This document shows positions 1-8,405 of a DNA stretch of 64,000 bases, piece by piece. The notes below the pieces were generated by a model. It was not told where the DNA came from. It was given only the letters and a program-made list of their open reading frames with translations, and did no database searches. Within the stretch, counting starts at the first letter, position 1, and each line of letters opens with the position of its first letter. The stretch is from an uncultured Spirochaetales bacterium (GTDB taxonomy: Bacteria > Spirochaetota > Spirochaetia > Sphaerochaetales > Sphaerochaetaceae): NCBI GenBank assembly GCA_949295125.1, contig CASFJV010000063.1, positions 1-64,000 on the forward strand, given 5' to 3'. The position numbers and the translations under genes are program-made.

Positions 1-53
1 CTTGATGTTATTATTATAACAAATATAATATACCAGGCATCATTATTACATGC

Positions 54-59
54 TATGAT
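54..59 (+). promoter_or_regulatory. -10 hexamer of a probable leaderless promoter
   Basis: TATGAT preceded by TGC (extended -10, TGn) lies exactly six bases before the ATG at 66, and no Shine-Dalgarno is present. Transcription would start at or next to the A of the start codon. A second sigma70-like pair (TTGATG 2-7, TATAAT 24-29, 16-bp spacer) lies further upstream and could give a leadered transcript. Confidence 0.5.
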
Positions 60-65
60 GGAATT

Positions 66-959
66 ATGAAAAAAATCTTTTCCTTATTGCTTTTATGTAC
101 TGCCGGACTCAAAGCAGTGTTTGCTGCTGATCTTGCAGTCCTGGTTGCTTCTGTTTCTCCTCTTACTCTCTATCAGTGGAGCCTTGAGAAAGAGACTATT
201 GTTCCTGAATACAGGGAAGACTACAGCCTTCTGGCACTTCCTATCATCGTTGCTGATTCCGATCTTGAAACAATGGACCTGCTGTCAAAGAATCCAGTAA
301 AGCTTTTTCCTGCCCTCTTTGAAGCTGCCCTGATATATTCCGATCTGGAGGATTTCAGCCCTGTACTCTGTTCCGGTGAAATTACTGTCACTCCGAAAAT
401 CGAATACGGCAAGGCAGGAGCTGTCATAGGATATGATGATTTTGACCTGACGTATTCCGCAAATGACTGGACAAGCAGGGGAAGGATAGACGGGACCATC
501 GATATCGACCTGATTTACAAGACTGAGCATCTGGCAGAACTGAGCATCATATCAGATACCACGCTGGAAAAAGGGGAGATGCGGCTGCTTGTGGATTTTG
601 ACGAAGATGCTGCAAATAACTACCTGGAAGAATTTGGCGAGGATCTTGACAGCCTGATGATGTATGCATTCGCTTTTGCCTATCCGCATTTGGATGAGAT
701 ATCTGCAGAGCTTGGAATTGACTTAAGCAGCATAGTAAATTATGAAGATGCAGTCTCCATTCTGGAAGATATGGAGATAATGGATGTGCTTAATGCTGCT
801 GCATTCTTCATGTTTGCAAATGAGTATTATTACCTGTCCGGGCCTGAGGCGTTCTCCATGGTGCTGGATCTTACCCTGATCATGGATGGAGAGGAAATAG
901 ATCTCGGAAGGCTTTTGAAGAATTCAATAAAAATGGTTAACTTCATGGATTCATTCTGA
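66..959 (+). CDS. exported protein of unknown function
   Basis: The 297-residue product starts with a typical signal peptide (MKK, hydrophobic core, cleavage near AVFA-AD at about residue 21) and has no lipobox cysteine, so it should be periplasmic or surface-exposed. The rest is acidic, with alternating hydrophobic segments in the first half and a more helical second half rich in Glu, Asp and Leu. I recognise no domain. The start has no Shine-Dalgarno but has a -10 hexamer six bases upstream, suggesting a leaderless mRNA. It is followed by a good terminator and so is monocistronic. Its codon use resembles its neighbours, which argues for a resident gene. The reading frame is secure; the function is unknown. 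Confidence 0.8.
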   Translation: MKKIFSLLLLCTAGLKAVFAADLAVLVASVSPLTLYQWSLEKETIVPEYREDYSLLALPIIVADSDLETMDLLSKNPVKLFPALFEAALIYSDLEDFSPVLCSGEITVTPKIEYGKAGAVIGYDDFDLTYSANDWTSRGRIDGTIDIDLIYKTEHLAELSIISDTTLEKGEMRLLVDFDEDAANNYLEEFGEDLDSLMMYAFAFAYPHLDEISAELGIDLSSIVNYEDAVSILEDMEIMDVLNAAAFFMFANEYYYLSGPEAFSMVLDLTLIMDGEEIDLGRLLKNSIKMVNFMDSF

Positions 960-983
960 TTATCAGGATTTTAAACTCCGGTC

Positions 984-1023
984 TGGAAGCGTGACGCCGT
1001 TGGCTGAATGCTTCCATTTTTTT
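984..1023 (+). terminator. Rho-independent terminator
   Basis: A perfect 7-bp stem TGGAAGC (984-990) / GCTTCCA (1010-1016), with an inner GCC/GGC pairing in the loop, is followed by an uninterrupted run of seven T. It ends the transcript of the exported protein. Confidence 0.8.
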
Positions 1024-1221
1024 CCGTCCGGAAGAAATGCATTCCTGAATTTTTTTAATGCATTATTGGAACAGGTTTCTTTACTGATGGTTACTACAGT
1101 TCGGAAACTGAAGCAATCTATTGCTTAATGGAGGCTTTCTATATGTGTATCCTCAAAGCAAACAAATAGCAGCATTATTCTGTTCAAAGTGGTATGGTTT
1201 TTGCTGTTTGTATCACAAAAC
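1024..1221. other. gene-free stretch with small repeats
   Basis: This is part of the 458-base gap between genes 66-959 and 1418-2746. It holds two copies of the palindromic octamer AATGCATT (1036-1043 and 1057-1064), 21 bp apart, which is two helical turns. It also holds an eight-codon ORF (ATG 1143, TAG 1167-1169) with a TGGAGG eight bases upstream. No longer coding potential is visible. Confidence 0.4.
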
Positions 1222-1235
1222 TGGTAACGTTTACA
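1222..1235. promoter_or_regulatory. LacI-type operator O1 (distal)
   Basis: TGGTAACGTTTACA matches the LacI/GalR-family operator pattern centred on AACGTT, with a perfect right half (TTTACA) and two mismatches on the left. It also supplies a TTTACA that could act as a -35 for a TATAAT at 1255-1260 (19-bp spacer). The likely ligand is the LacI-family regulator encoded three genes downstream. Confidence 0.55.
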
Positions 1236-1348
1236 TTAAAATAATTTTATTTATTATAATTCATATAATTACTTTTCATATAAATATTTAATTAAATAAA
1301 AATGATATGTTTCAGAAATAATTATGAAACCTTTATGTAAAATTTTAT

Positions 1349-1360
1349 TAAAACGTTTGA
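1349..1360. promoter_or_regulatory. LacI-type operator O2 (promoter-proximal)
   Basis: TAAAACGTTTGA is a second AACGTT-centred palindrome. It overlaps the -35 hexamer (1357-1362), so bound repressor would block RNA polymerase. Its centre is 126 bp from that of O1, about twelve helical turns, a geometry compatible with a repression loop. Confidence 0.6.
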
Positions 1361-1386
1361 CAATTTTTGAATTGTGAACATATGAT
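1357..1386 (+). promoter_or_regulatory. sigma70-type promoter of the sugar-uptake operon
   Basis: TTGACA (1357-1362), an 18-bp spacer and TATGAT (1381-1386), followed by a GGAGG Shine-Dalgarno and the ATG at 1418. The -35 lies inside operator O2. Confidence 0.7.
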
Positions 1387-1417
1387 TTAATTAGATGCTT
1401 AAAAAACGGAGGTACAA

Positions 1418-2746
1418 ATGAAAAAGGTTTTAGCACTGCTTCTTGTTGCCTTAACAGCTTTTGCAGTATTTGCAAATGGTGCACAAGAAGAAACAACAGC
1501 TCAGGCTCCTGCAGTGAAAGCAGAAGTGAATCCTGAAATCGGAGATGCATTTGCATCAACAGTAAACATTACCCTTATGAACTCAAAACCTGAGATTACA
1601 GATGCTCTTGAAGAAGGGGCAAAGATCTTCGGTGATACTTACAATGTGAATATTGAAGTATTCGAGACAGATAATCCAGGCCTTACAATTTCACAGCGCT
1701 ATGCATCTGGTGATGCACCTACAATTGCAATTGTGGATTCAACACAGGTTAAGGAGCTTAGTTCCGGAAGGATTGCAGACCTGTCCAATGAACCATGGGT
1801 TGAGTGCGGTGGAGATGTAATGGGATATAAAGTCGATGGAAAAGTATATGGTATGCCGCTGACTATCGAAAGCATGAGCATCCTGTACAACAAGACAGCT
1901 ATCGAGGAGACTCTTGGAAGGGAATTTGTCAAGCAGGATTATACAACTCTTGATGAATTCAGGGGCCTTGTAGAGGAACTCGTCGCAGCTGGCATGGAGA
2001 CTCCTATAATCCTCAACAGTGAGGACTGGTCCCTTGGACATAAGTCAATACAGTATGCATATGACTACCAGGACGGCACAAAGGCCGGAGCAATCCAGTT
2101 CTTGAAGGATGTTCATGATGGAAAGACCTCATTTATTGAAGATGAGGAATTCAATGAGGCATATGACACTCTTGATCTTTTCATTGAATACAATATCAAC
2201 AGGGACGATCCTCTTGCAGCTGATTACGATCTGAATGCCAGCTATCTGGCAGATGGAGAGGCAGCATTCTGGGTAAACGGAACATGGGCATGGCCAGATT
2301 TTGCACCATATGCAGATGAGTCTTCAGAATATGGAATCCTTCCTTTCCCAATCAATGACAATGCCGGGGCAGGAAAGGTAGTCGTAGATTCAACTAAGTT
2401 CATTGTACTTGACATAATCAATGCATCAAGTGAACAGCAGGAAGCTGCAAAGATGTTCCTCAACTGGCTTGTCTTTGATCCAGCCGGACAGGATGTCCTT
2501 ATCAATAAATGCCAGATCGTAACTGCATTTTCTAATATAACGCTTCCTCCTACAAATCCGTTCAACCTGGATCTCCAGAGCTATATCAATGCAGGTCTCA
2601 CAGTTGAAGGTGCATCCTATATGCCATCAGACCACAGGTCAGTTCTTGCTCCTGTGATGCAGGCTTATGCGGATGGACAGCTGAATAGGGAGCAGCTTGC
2701 TTCCGCACTCGATGATTACTGGAGAACAAATCTCCCTCTTGAGTGA
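1418..2746 (+). CDS. extracellular sugar-binding protein of an ABC importer (family 1)
   Basis: Periplasmic solute-binding protein that captures the operon's sugar and delivers it to the two permeases that follow. The 442-residue protein has an N-terminal signal peptide with the junction FA-NG near residue 19, a form I associate with Treponema and Sphaerochaeta sugar-binding proteins. The body has the family-1 pattern: a segment with APTIAIVDS, an aromatic-rich MPLTIESMSILYNKTAI hinge region and a WVNGTWAW strand. A GGAGG lies seven bases before the ATG. It is the first gene of a LacI-controlled operon, and a stable hairpin directly after it probably protects its mRNA. No ATPase is encoded nearby, so the importer probably borrows an MsmK-type ATPase from elsewhere. 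The ligand is inferred to be a glucoside from the co-encoded phosphorylase, not from this sequence. Confidence 0.92.
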   Translation: MKKVLALLLVALTAFAVFANGAQEETTAQAPAVKAEVNPEIGDAFASTVNITLMNSKPEITDALEEGAKIFGDTYNVNIEVFETDNPGLTISQRYASGDAPTIAIVDSTQVKELSSGRIADLSNEPWVECGGDVMGYKVDGKVYGMPLTIESMSILYNKTAIEETLGREFVKQDYTTLDEFRGLVEELVAAGMETPIILNSEDWSLGHKSIQYAYDYQDGTKAGAIQFLKDVHDGKTSFIEDEEFNEAYDTLDLFIEYNINRDDPLAADYDLNASYLADGEAAFWVNGTWAWPDFAPYADESSEYGILPFPINDNAGAGKVVVDSTKFIVLDIINASSEQQEAAKMFLNWLVFDPAGQDVLINKCQIVTAFSNITLPPTNPFNLDLQSYINAGLTVEGASYMPSDHRSVLAPVMQAYADGQLNREQLASALDDYWRTNLPLE

Positions 2747-2759
2747 TTGATTTTCTATT

Positions 2760-2783
2760 GAGGATGCCTTCCTGGGCATCCTC
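2760..2783 (+). other. intercistronic stabilising hairpin
   Basis: Perfect 9-bp inverted repeat GAGGATGCC / GGCATCCTC with a six-base loop. No T-run follows (AATCAAAAAAGG), so it is not a terminator. Hairpins in this position after a binding-protein gene usually block 3' exonucleases and raise binding-protein yield over the permeases. Confidence 0.6.
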
Positions 2784-2802
2784 AATCAAAAAAGGAGGAA
2801 AT

Positions 2803-3687
2803 ATGTGGGGAAAACTCAGCAATAGGCAAAAGGCTTTATATTACCTTGGCTTTGCAGGTCCTGCAATGCTTTTCTTCATTCTGATTGTTATCCTTCCTCT
2901 GGTTTACGGAGTCTATCTTACTTTCACAGACTGGAATGGAATTTCCCTTGAGATGAATTTCATCGGATTCAGGAACTATGTGGATGTCTTTCATGATGCA
3001 CAGTTCTGGAAATCGCTGGGACTTACCATACTTTATTCTGCTGTATCAGTGGTGACTGTAAACCTTGGGGCTTTCGGTCTTGCCTATGTCCTTACCACAG
3101 GTATAAAGGGGCAGACATTCCTGAGAGCTGGATTCTTTACGCCGAACCTCATCGGTGGAATTATTCTGGGTTATATCTGGCAATTCCTGTTCAGCCGTGT
3201 CTTCACAACACTTTACAAGAGTTTTGGATGGGAGCTTTTCCAGAGATCATGGCTTTCATCTCCATCCCTGGCTTTTCTTGCACTGGTCATCGTAACCACA
3301 TGGCAGTATTCAGGCTATATGATGCTGATCTACATCTCTGGATTCCTTGGAATACCGCAGGATCTTATAGAGGCTGCAAGGATTGATGGGGCAAAAGAGA
3401 GCATGATAACAAGGAAGATCCGTCTTCCTCTGATGATGCCATCTGTTGTCATCTGTCTTTTCCTGTCGATCACAAGGACATTCAAGGTTTACGATCTCAA
3501 CCTCTCCCTTACCGAGGGTGGACCGTATGGCTCAACAAAGATGGCAGCCATGCATATCTTCTCGAAGGCTTTCGAGGAATACAGGTATGGTATTGGCCAG
3601 GCAGAGGCAATCATCTTCTTCATAATCATAGCTCTGATATCTTTGACTCAGACCTATATTGGAAAGAAAAGGGAAGTGGAGATGTAA
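2803..3687 (+). CDS. sugar ABC transporter permease (MalF/UgpA type)
   Basis: Inner-membrane permease that forms the translocation channel with the next gene product. About six hydrophobic segments are visible, starting with LGFAGPAMLFFILIVILPL. The EAA loop that docks the ATPase is present (DLIEAARIDGAKES near residue 210). I start it at the ATG at 2803 rather than upstream, because AAAGGAGG sits just before it and family members begin with a short charged segment such as MWGKLSNRQK. It follows the binding-protein gene across the hairpin and is two bases from the second permease. Length (294 aa) is typical. Confidence 0.9.
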   Translation: MWGKLSNRQKALYYLGFAGPAMLFFILIVILPLVYGVYLTFTDWNGISLEMNFIGFRNYVDVFHDAQFWKSLGLTILYSAVSVVTVNLGAFGLAYVLTTGIKGQTFLRAGFFTPNLIGGIILGYIWQFLFSRVFTTLYKSFGWELFQRSWLSSPSLAFLALVIVTTWQYSGYMMLIYISGFLGIPQDLIEAARIDGAKESMITRKIRLPLMMPSVVICLFLSITRTFKVYDLNLSLTEGGPYGSTKMAAMHIFSKAFEEYRYGIGQAEAIIFFIIIALISLTQTYIGKKREVEM

Positions 3688-3688
3688 T

Positions 3689-4540
3689 ATGGAAAGAGAG
3701 ATTATTAGAAAAAAGATATCCGGAATAATTAAGGCAGTATTTGTATATGCACTCCTGATCCTTTATATGGTGCCTTTCCTTCTGGTCCTGATCAATTCTA
3801 TAAAGAGCAAGGTCAATATCGTAAGATATCCCCTGGAGCTTATAGATCCCAACGGACCTCAGTGGCAGAATTATGCAACTGCATGGATTGATATGGCTTT
3901 TCCCAGATCATTTGCAAACAGCTTTGTTATTGTGGCATTCAGTGTCCTGCTTTTAATTGTGTTTTCAGCAATGGCGTCATACCTCTTTGTCCGCACTAAC
4001 TGGAAAATATGCAAAGTCAGTTTTTCTGTAATGGTCGCATCGATGGTCATACCTTTCCAGGTTGTCATGATTCCTCTTGTTTCCATATATGGAGCCAAGC
4101 TGGGTGTGCTCAATTCAAGGACTACCCTTATTCTGATGAATTTCGGTTTTGGAACTGCTATGTGCACGTTCATGTGCCATGGCTTCATAAAAAGCAGCAT
4201 ACCAATATCTATTGAAGAAGCGGCAAGAATTGATGGAAGCTCTCCTATAGGAGTGTTTTTCAGGATAGTTTTCCCTCTGATGAAGCCAATACTTTCAACG
4301 ATTGCGATCCTTGAAATCCTTGGCTTATGGAATGACTACCTTCTTCCATCCCTGATCCTGACGCATAAAGAGCTGTATACGCTCCCGATTGCAATAAGGA
4401 CATTCTATGGAAGCTTCTCGAATGATTATGGAAACATTATGGCAGGACTCGTTATGTCTGTTTTTCCTATCATTATGATTTATATCTTCTTCCAGAAACA
4501 CATTACCGCAGGTATAATGTCAGGAGCTGTTAAATCATAA
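3689..4540 (+). CDS. sugar ABC transporter permease (MalG/UgpE type)
   Basis: Second inner-membrane permease of the importer. It has about six membrane segments and a conserved EAA loop (SIEEAARIDGSSPIG near residue 175) followed by the PLMKPILSTIAI helix typical of MalG-like subunits. The ATG at 3689 has a GGAG eight bases upstream and lies two bases after the previous stop, so the two permeases are probably translationally coupled. 283 residues, normal for the family. The operon continues with the LacI regulator 14 bases downstream. Confidence 0.9.
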   Translation: MEREIIRKKISGIIKAVFVYALLILYMVPFLLVLINSIKSKVNIVRYPLELIDPNGPQWQNYATAWIDMAFPRSFANSFVIVAFSVLLLIVFSAMASYLFVRTNWKICKVSFSVMVASMVIPFQVVMIPLVSIYGAKLGVLNSRTTLILMNFGFGTAMCTFMCHGFIKSSIPISIEEAARIDGSSPIGVFFRIVFPLMKPILSTIAILEILGLWNDYLLPSLILTHKELYTLPIAIRTFYGSFSNDYGNIMAGLVMSVFPIIMIYIFFQKHITAGIMSGAVKS

Positions 4541-4554
4541 AAAAGGGTACAGAT

Positions 4555-5526
4555 ATGGTTACAATCAAAGATGTTGCAAAGAAAGCAGGCGTGTCCACTG
4601 CTACGATATCAAGGGTGATAAACAATAAAGGCCCATTGAGTGTTAAGACTGCTGCGAAGGTCAACAAGGCAATGGAAGAGCTTGGATACAGTCCAAACAG
4701 TATCGCCCGATCCCTTGTAAAAGGCCTTTCAACATGCATTGGAGTCATCCTGCCTTCAATCAGGCAGCCGTATTGGGCTTTAGTTGCAAACGAGCTTGAG
4801 CGTGCTGCTGCATCTTATGGGTATTCTGTAATTATTACGGTGTCTGAAGACGATCCCGAAATATATAAGGAAAAATACTCATCCCTTGAGGCAAGCAGGC
4901 CTTTCGGGATTGTAACCTCATACTTTAACGATACTGAAGATTTTGTTAAGAAATCGTCCGTTCCTACGATTTTCTGGGCCAACACGAATTATATCCCTTC
5001 TGTTTCTTCCGATGACTATCAGGGGGGAGTTCTTGCAACAAGGCATTTGATCTCAAAAGGATGCAGGAACCTTATACATGTCGGAGGAAACTTAAAGGGA
5101 AGAAGCAGCGGAAATGCAAGGTCATTTGCATTCATTGAGGAATGCAAGAAGGCTGGCATAAGCTATAAGGTTTATGAAGTCAGTGAGAAGGAAAACATAA
5201 ACCTGGACTTTTCGCAGATCGTAAGCAAGGTTTTTTATGAGAATATCGGCATGGATGGCATTTTCGCAAGTAATGACAGCCTTGCTGCCAACTGCATTCA
5301 TATGGCTTACTCGATGGGATACAGGATCCCGGAGGATATAAAGATCGTTGGATATGATGATGTGGATTTCTGTACTCTTGTCTATCCTCAGATGACGACA
5401 ATCCATCAGCACATAGATAAGATGGCAGAGATCGTTCTTGACTCGCTTATTAATCTTGCAGATGGGAAAGAGGTTCCTGATAAGCAGGTTATCCCCGTTT
5501 CCCTTGTAGAAAGAAAGACGACTTAG
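4555..5526 (+). CDS. LacI-family transcriptional regulator
   Basis: Probable local repressor of this operon. Residues 2-50 form the LacI helix-turn-helix (TIKDVAKKAGVSTATISRVI) and hinge helix (NSIARSLVKG). Residues 60-323 form a periplasmic-binding-protein-like effector domain, including FASNDSLA and IVGYDDVDF strands typical of GalR/LacI proteins. It sits inside the operon, between the permeases and the phosphorylase, so it is probably autoregulated through operators O1 and O2, both centred on AACGTT as expected for this family. The effector is presumably the imported sugar or a product of it. Confidence 0.92.
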   Translation: MVTIKDVAKKAGVSTATISRVINNKGPLSVKTAAKVNKAMEELGYSPNSIARSLVKGLSTCIGVILPSIRQPYWALVANELERAAASYGYSVIITVSEDDPEIYKEKYSSLEASRPFGIVTSYFNDTEDFVKKSSVPTIFWANTNYIPSVSSDDYQGGVLATRHLISKGCRNLIHVGGNLKGRSSGNARSFAFIEECKKAGISYKVYEVSEKENINLDFSQIVSKVFYENIGMDGIFASNDSLAANCIHMAYSMGYRIPEDIKIVGYDDVDFCTLVYPQMTTIHQHIDKMAEIVLDSLINLADGKEVPDKQVIPVSLVERKTT

Positions 5527-5535
5527 GAGGATGAA

Positions 5536-6996
5536 ATGCAACAGAAAGTTGCAAATAAGATAATGCTTATCACCTATGGCGACAGCCTGGGCGATAATTT
5601 CAGGGATTTGGATTACGTTCTCTCAAAATACTATGACGGTGCTATCGGAGGACTTCATATCCTTCCGTTTTTCCCATCAAGTGCTGACCGTGGCTTCTCA
5701 CCAATTACCTATAAGGAAGTCGATCCTGCATTTGGCAATTGGGATGATATCATGCACTTTGCCCAGAAGTATTACCTGATGTATGACTACATGATCAACC
5801 ATATTTCTGATGAAAGTGATGTTTTCAAGGACTTTGTCAAAAACAAGGACAAGTCAAAATACTGGGATTTCTTCATCAAGTACAGGGATTTCTGGAAAAA
5901 CGGGAATCCAACGGAAGAAGAGGATTCAATCCTTTACAAGAGGAAAGAGCATCCATATGTCGATGTCAAGTTCGCTGATGGTTCTGTTGAGCGCATTTGG
6001 AGCACCTTCAGTGATCACCAGATGGATATCAATATACAGAGAAGCCAAACAGCTAAGGATTTCATGAAAGAAAACCTGAGTTTCCTGGGAAATCATGGGG
6101 CAGCCCTGATCCGTCTTGATGCGTTTGCCTATGCCACAAAGAAAGCTGGCACGGACTGTTTCTTTGTTGAGCCGGATGTATGGGAATTGATGGACAGCTG
6201 CAGGAGATTCCTCTCTCCGTTTGGCGTGGAAGTCCTGCCTGAGATACATGAAAACTACTTTATACAGAAAAAGCTGGAAGAGAAGGGATACTACACTTAT
6301 GATTTCCAGCTGCCGATGCTAATCCTGAATGCATTCTTCACAGGAAGGACCCTTTATCTGAAGAACTGGATGAAGCTGTGTCCAAGAAAGCAGTTCACGA
6401 CACTCGACACCCATGATGGAATCGGAGTGGTTGATGTCCGCTACCTTATGCCGGATGAGGAAGTCCTGAAGACAAAGCAGCATGTGTTTGAACTCAATCC
6501 AAATATCACTGAAGTGTATGCAAAGACGAACAGGAAGATAAACTTCACATCTTTCGACACATACCAGATAAACTGCACGTACTTCTCAGCCCTGGGGGAG
6601 GATGAGAAAAAATACATGCTTTCAAGGGCTGTCCAGTTTTTTGCACCTGGAATACCGCAAGTCTATTACTGCGGACTTTTTGCCAGCAAGAATGATTTTG
6701 ACCTCTTCCACAGAACCGGTGAGCCAAGAAACGTGAACAGGCATTACTACAGCCTTGATGAAATTGAAAGGGAAATGGAAAGGCCTCTGGTGAAATCATT
6801 CAGGACTCTGATGCTGTTCAGGAACAGTCATCCTTCGTTCAATGGTTCATTCTCTCTTCTTGGCAGTGATGAGCATTCTGTGCACATCCGCTGGGAAAAT
6901 GGTGTTGAGTATTCTGAGCTTTATGCAGATTTTGAGAAGGCTGAGTTTGAGATAAAGTATTCCGAGAACTCACTGGAGAAGGTTTTGGAGGTATGA
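5536..6996 (+). CDS. gtfA: GH13 subfamily 18 sucrose-phosphorylase-like glucosyl phosphorylase
   Basis: Cytoplasmic enzyme that would split an imported alpha-glucoside with phosphate to alpha-glucose-1-phosphate, saving ATP. The 486-residue protein has the GH13_18 signatures: nucleophile in RLDAFAYATKK (Asp195), acid/base in EVLPEIHENY (Glu236), and TLDTHDGIGVVD (Asp291/Asp294). AGG AGG lies just before the ATG. Subfamily 18 contains sucrose, sucrose-6F-phosphate, glucosylglycerol and glucosylglycerate phosphorylases. Sequence reading alone cannot decide between them, and no fructokinase accompanies it. It overlaps the next gene by a TGATG or ATGA junction, so the two are probably coupled. 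The symbol gtfA is used in the broad family sense. Confidence 0.85.
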   Translation: MQQKVANKIMLITYGDSLGDNFRDLDYVLSKYYDGAIGGLHILPFFPSSADRGFSPITYKEVDPAFGNWDDIMHFAQKYYLMYDYMINHISDESDVFKDFVKNKDKSKYWDFFIKYRDFWKNGNPTEEEDSILYKRKEHPYVDVKFADGSVERIWSTFSDHQMDINIQRSQTAKDFMKENLSFLGNHGAALIRLDAFAYATKKAGTDCFFVEPDVWELMDSCRRFLSPFGVEVLPEIHENYFIQKKLEEKGYYTYDFQLPMLILNAFFTGRTLYLKNWMKLCPRKQFTTLDTHDGIGVVDVRYLMPDEEVLKTKQHVFELNPNITEVYAKTNRKINFTSFDTYQINCTYFSALGEDEKKYMLSRAVQFFAPGIPQVYYCGLFASKNDFDLFHRTGEPRNVNRHYYSLDEIEREMERPLVKSFRTLMLFRNSHPSFNGSFSLLGSDEHSVHIRWENGVEYSELYADFEKAEFEIKYSENSLEKVLEV

Positions 6997-8276
6997 TGAA
7001 TAAGATTGTTGTCATATCTTCAGATGCAATGGTTGATGAGGATGTCGAAATCTATAAGGAGATGCCAAGTTTCAAAAGGTATTTTGAGCATGGAGCAAGG
7101 ATAAGGAACGTCTCGTCAATTTATCCTACTGTGACATTTCCTGCTCATGCCACTATGATCACCGGCTGCTATCCAGATAAGACGGGCATTTTTTCGAATA
7201 TGCAGCTTATCCCTGGATCAGATCCTACTCCGTGGCAGTGGAACAGCTCATTCCTCCATACTACTGATATCTTCAGGGAAGCAAAGAAGCATGGATATTC
7301 CACGGCTTCTGTCCTGTGGCCGGTTACGGCTTTTAATGATGCAATTGATTACCATATTGCTGACTATTGGGCTCAGGGGGATGAAGGGACTCTGCAGGCT
7401 TTCATTGATTCTGGCGCAAATGAGATTGTTGCTGAGATCATAAAACGCCATATGCCCATTATCAGCGGGAGGGAGAGGATGCATCCGTACCGTGATGAAT
7501 TTGGTGCACTTTGTGCTGCTGATATCATAAGGGAGGTCCAGCCTGATATCCTGTTCTTCCATCCGGCAAACATAGATGATGCCCGTCATAAGGCAGGGGT
7601 GTTCGGGCCTCACATACATGATGCCCTGAAGGATTTTGACCATTATGTGTCGCTTATTGGGCAAGCCCTTGAGGAAAAGGGACTTCTTGAGGATACGGAT
7701 TTCTTCATCGTAAGCGATCATGGTCAGATGGATATAAAGAGGAACATAGCCCTCAATGTCATTCTCCGCGAGCATGGCCTGATAGAAACAGGGGAAGATG
7801 GGCGCATAAAGGACTGGAAAGCATGGTGCCTTTCCAATGGAATGTCCGCACTTGTGTTCGTAAAAGATAAGGCTGATGAAGGAAAGGTCAGGAAGATTCT
7901 TGATGGCCTCATTTCTGAAGGCGTATATGGCTTTTCCAGGATCTTCACGGAAAAAGAGAGCAGGAGAGAGTATCACTATGGCGGAGATTTCTCTTTTGTC
8001 CTGGAAACGGATGGCTATACAGCTTTTGCTGATGACTATGAGAGGCCTCTTGTAAAGGCACTGGACAATAAGGATTACAGGTTTGGCGCTGCAAGCCATG
8101 GCTATCTTCCGGAAAAAGGTGCTCAGCCGATCCTCCTGGCAAGAGGTCCGCATATAAGAAAGGATGCGGTTGTCAGGAAAAGCCATATAGTGAATGAAGC
8201 TCCAACCTATGCAGATATCCTGGGCTTCAGCATTCCTTCTGCAGACGGGTCTCCAATAAAAGAGATACTGCTCTGA
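6996..8276 (+). CDS. ENPP-type phosphodiesterase/nucleotide pyrophosphatase (alkaline phosphatase superfamily)
   Basis: Metal-dependent hydrolase of phosphodiester or pyrophosphate bonds. It shows the superfamily metal sites: Asp in VISSDAM, the nucleophile Thr in YPTVTFPAHATMITG, the DDARHKAGVFGP segment, SDHGQMDI, and the late His in AASHGYLP. There is no signal peptide, so unlike most ENPP enzymes it should be cytoplasmic. I place the start at the second ATG (6996), four bases after GGAGG; the ATG at 6993 is only one base from it. It ends the operon before a strong terminator. Its pairing with a GH13_18 phosphorylase and a sugar importer suggests the imported compound, or a derivative, carries a phosphodiester. 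That is inference. Confidence 0.85.
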   Translation: MNKIVVISSDAMVDEDVEIYKEMPSFKRYFEHGARIRNVSSIYPTVTFPAHATMITGCYPDKTGIFSNMQLIPGSDPTPWQWNSSFLHTTDIFREAKKHGYSTASVLWPVTAFNDAIDYHIADYWAQGDEGTLQAFIDSGANEIVAEIIKRHMPIISGRERMHPYRDEFGALCAADIIREVQPDILFFHPANIDDARHKAGVFGPHIHDALKDFDHYVSLIGQALEEKGLLEDTDFFIVSDHGQMDIKRNIALNVILREHGLIETGEDGRIKDWKAWCLSNGMSALVFVKDKADEGKVRKILDGLISEGVYGFSRIFTEKESRREYHYGGDFSFVLETDGYTAFADDYERPLVKALDNKDYRFGAASHGYLPEKGAQPILLARGPHIRKDAVVRKSHIVNEAPTYADILGFSIPSADGSPIKEILL

Positions 8277-8283
8277 CATCCTG

Positions 8284-8327
8284 AAAGGAACTGGCTTCTG
8301 CTTTTTGAGCCGGTTCCTTTTTCTTTT
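8284..8327 (+). terminator. Rho-independent terminator of the sugar operon
   Basis: Stem GGAACTGGCT (8287-8296) / AGCCGGTTCC (8308-8317), ten pairs with one G-T, followed by TTTTTCTTTTT. Confidence 0.85.
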
Positions 8328-8341
8328 TATTTAATATTTCT

Positions 8342-8371
8342 TTGACACAGGGTTTAAATATTCTTCATAAT
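8342..8371 (+). promoter_or_regulatory. sigma70-type promoter of the nucleoside importer operon
   Basis: TTGACA (8342-8347), 18-bp spacer, CATAAT (8366-8371). The transcript would carry an approximately 75-base leader before the ATG at 8451. Confidence 0.65.
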
Positions 8372-8405
8372 GAGGGTAGGCCTGTAAAGGTTTATATCCC
8401 ATATT

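Noticed and set aside
7248-8279. 343-codon minus-strand ORF
   Set aside because: It lies antisense to the whole second half of the ENPP-type gene, which has all its catalytic motifs. The antisense product has no recognisable domain or ribosome binding site.
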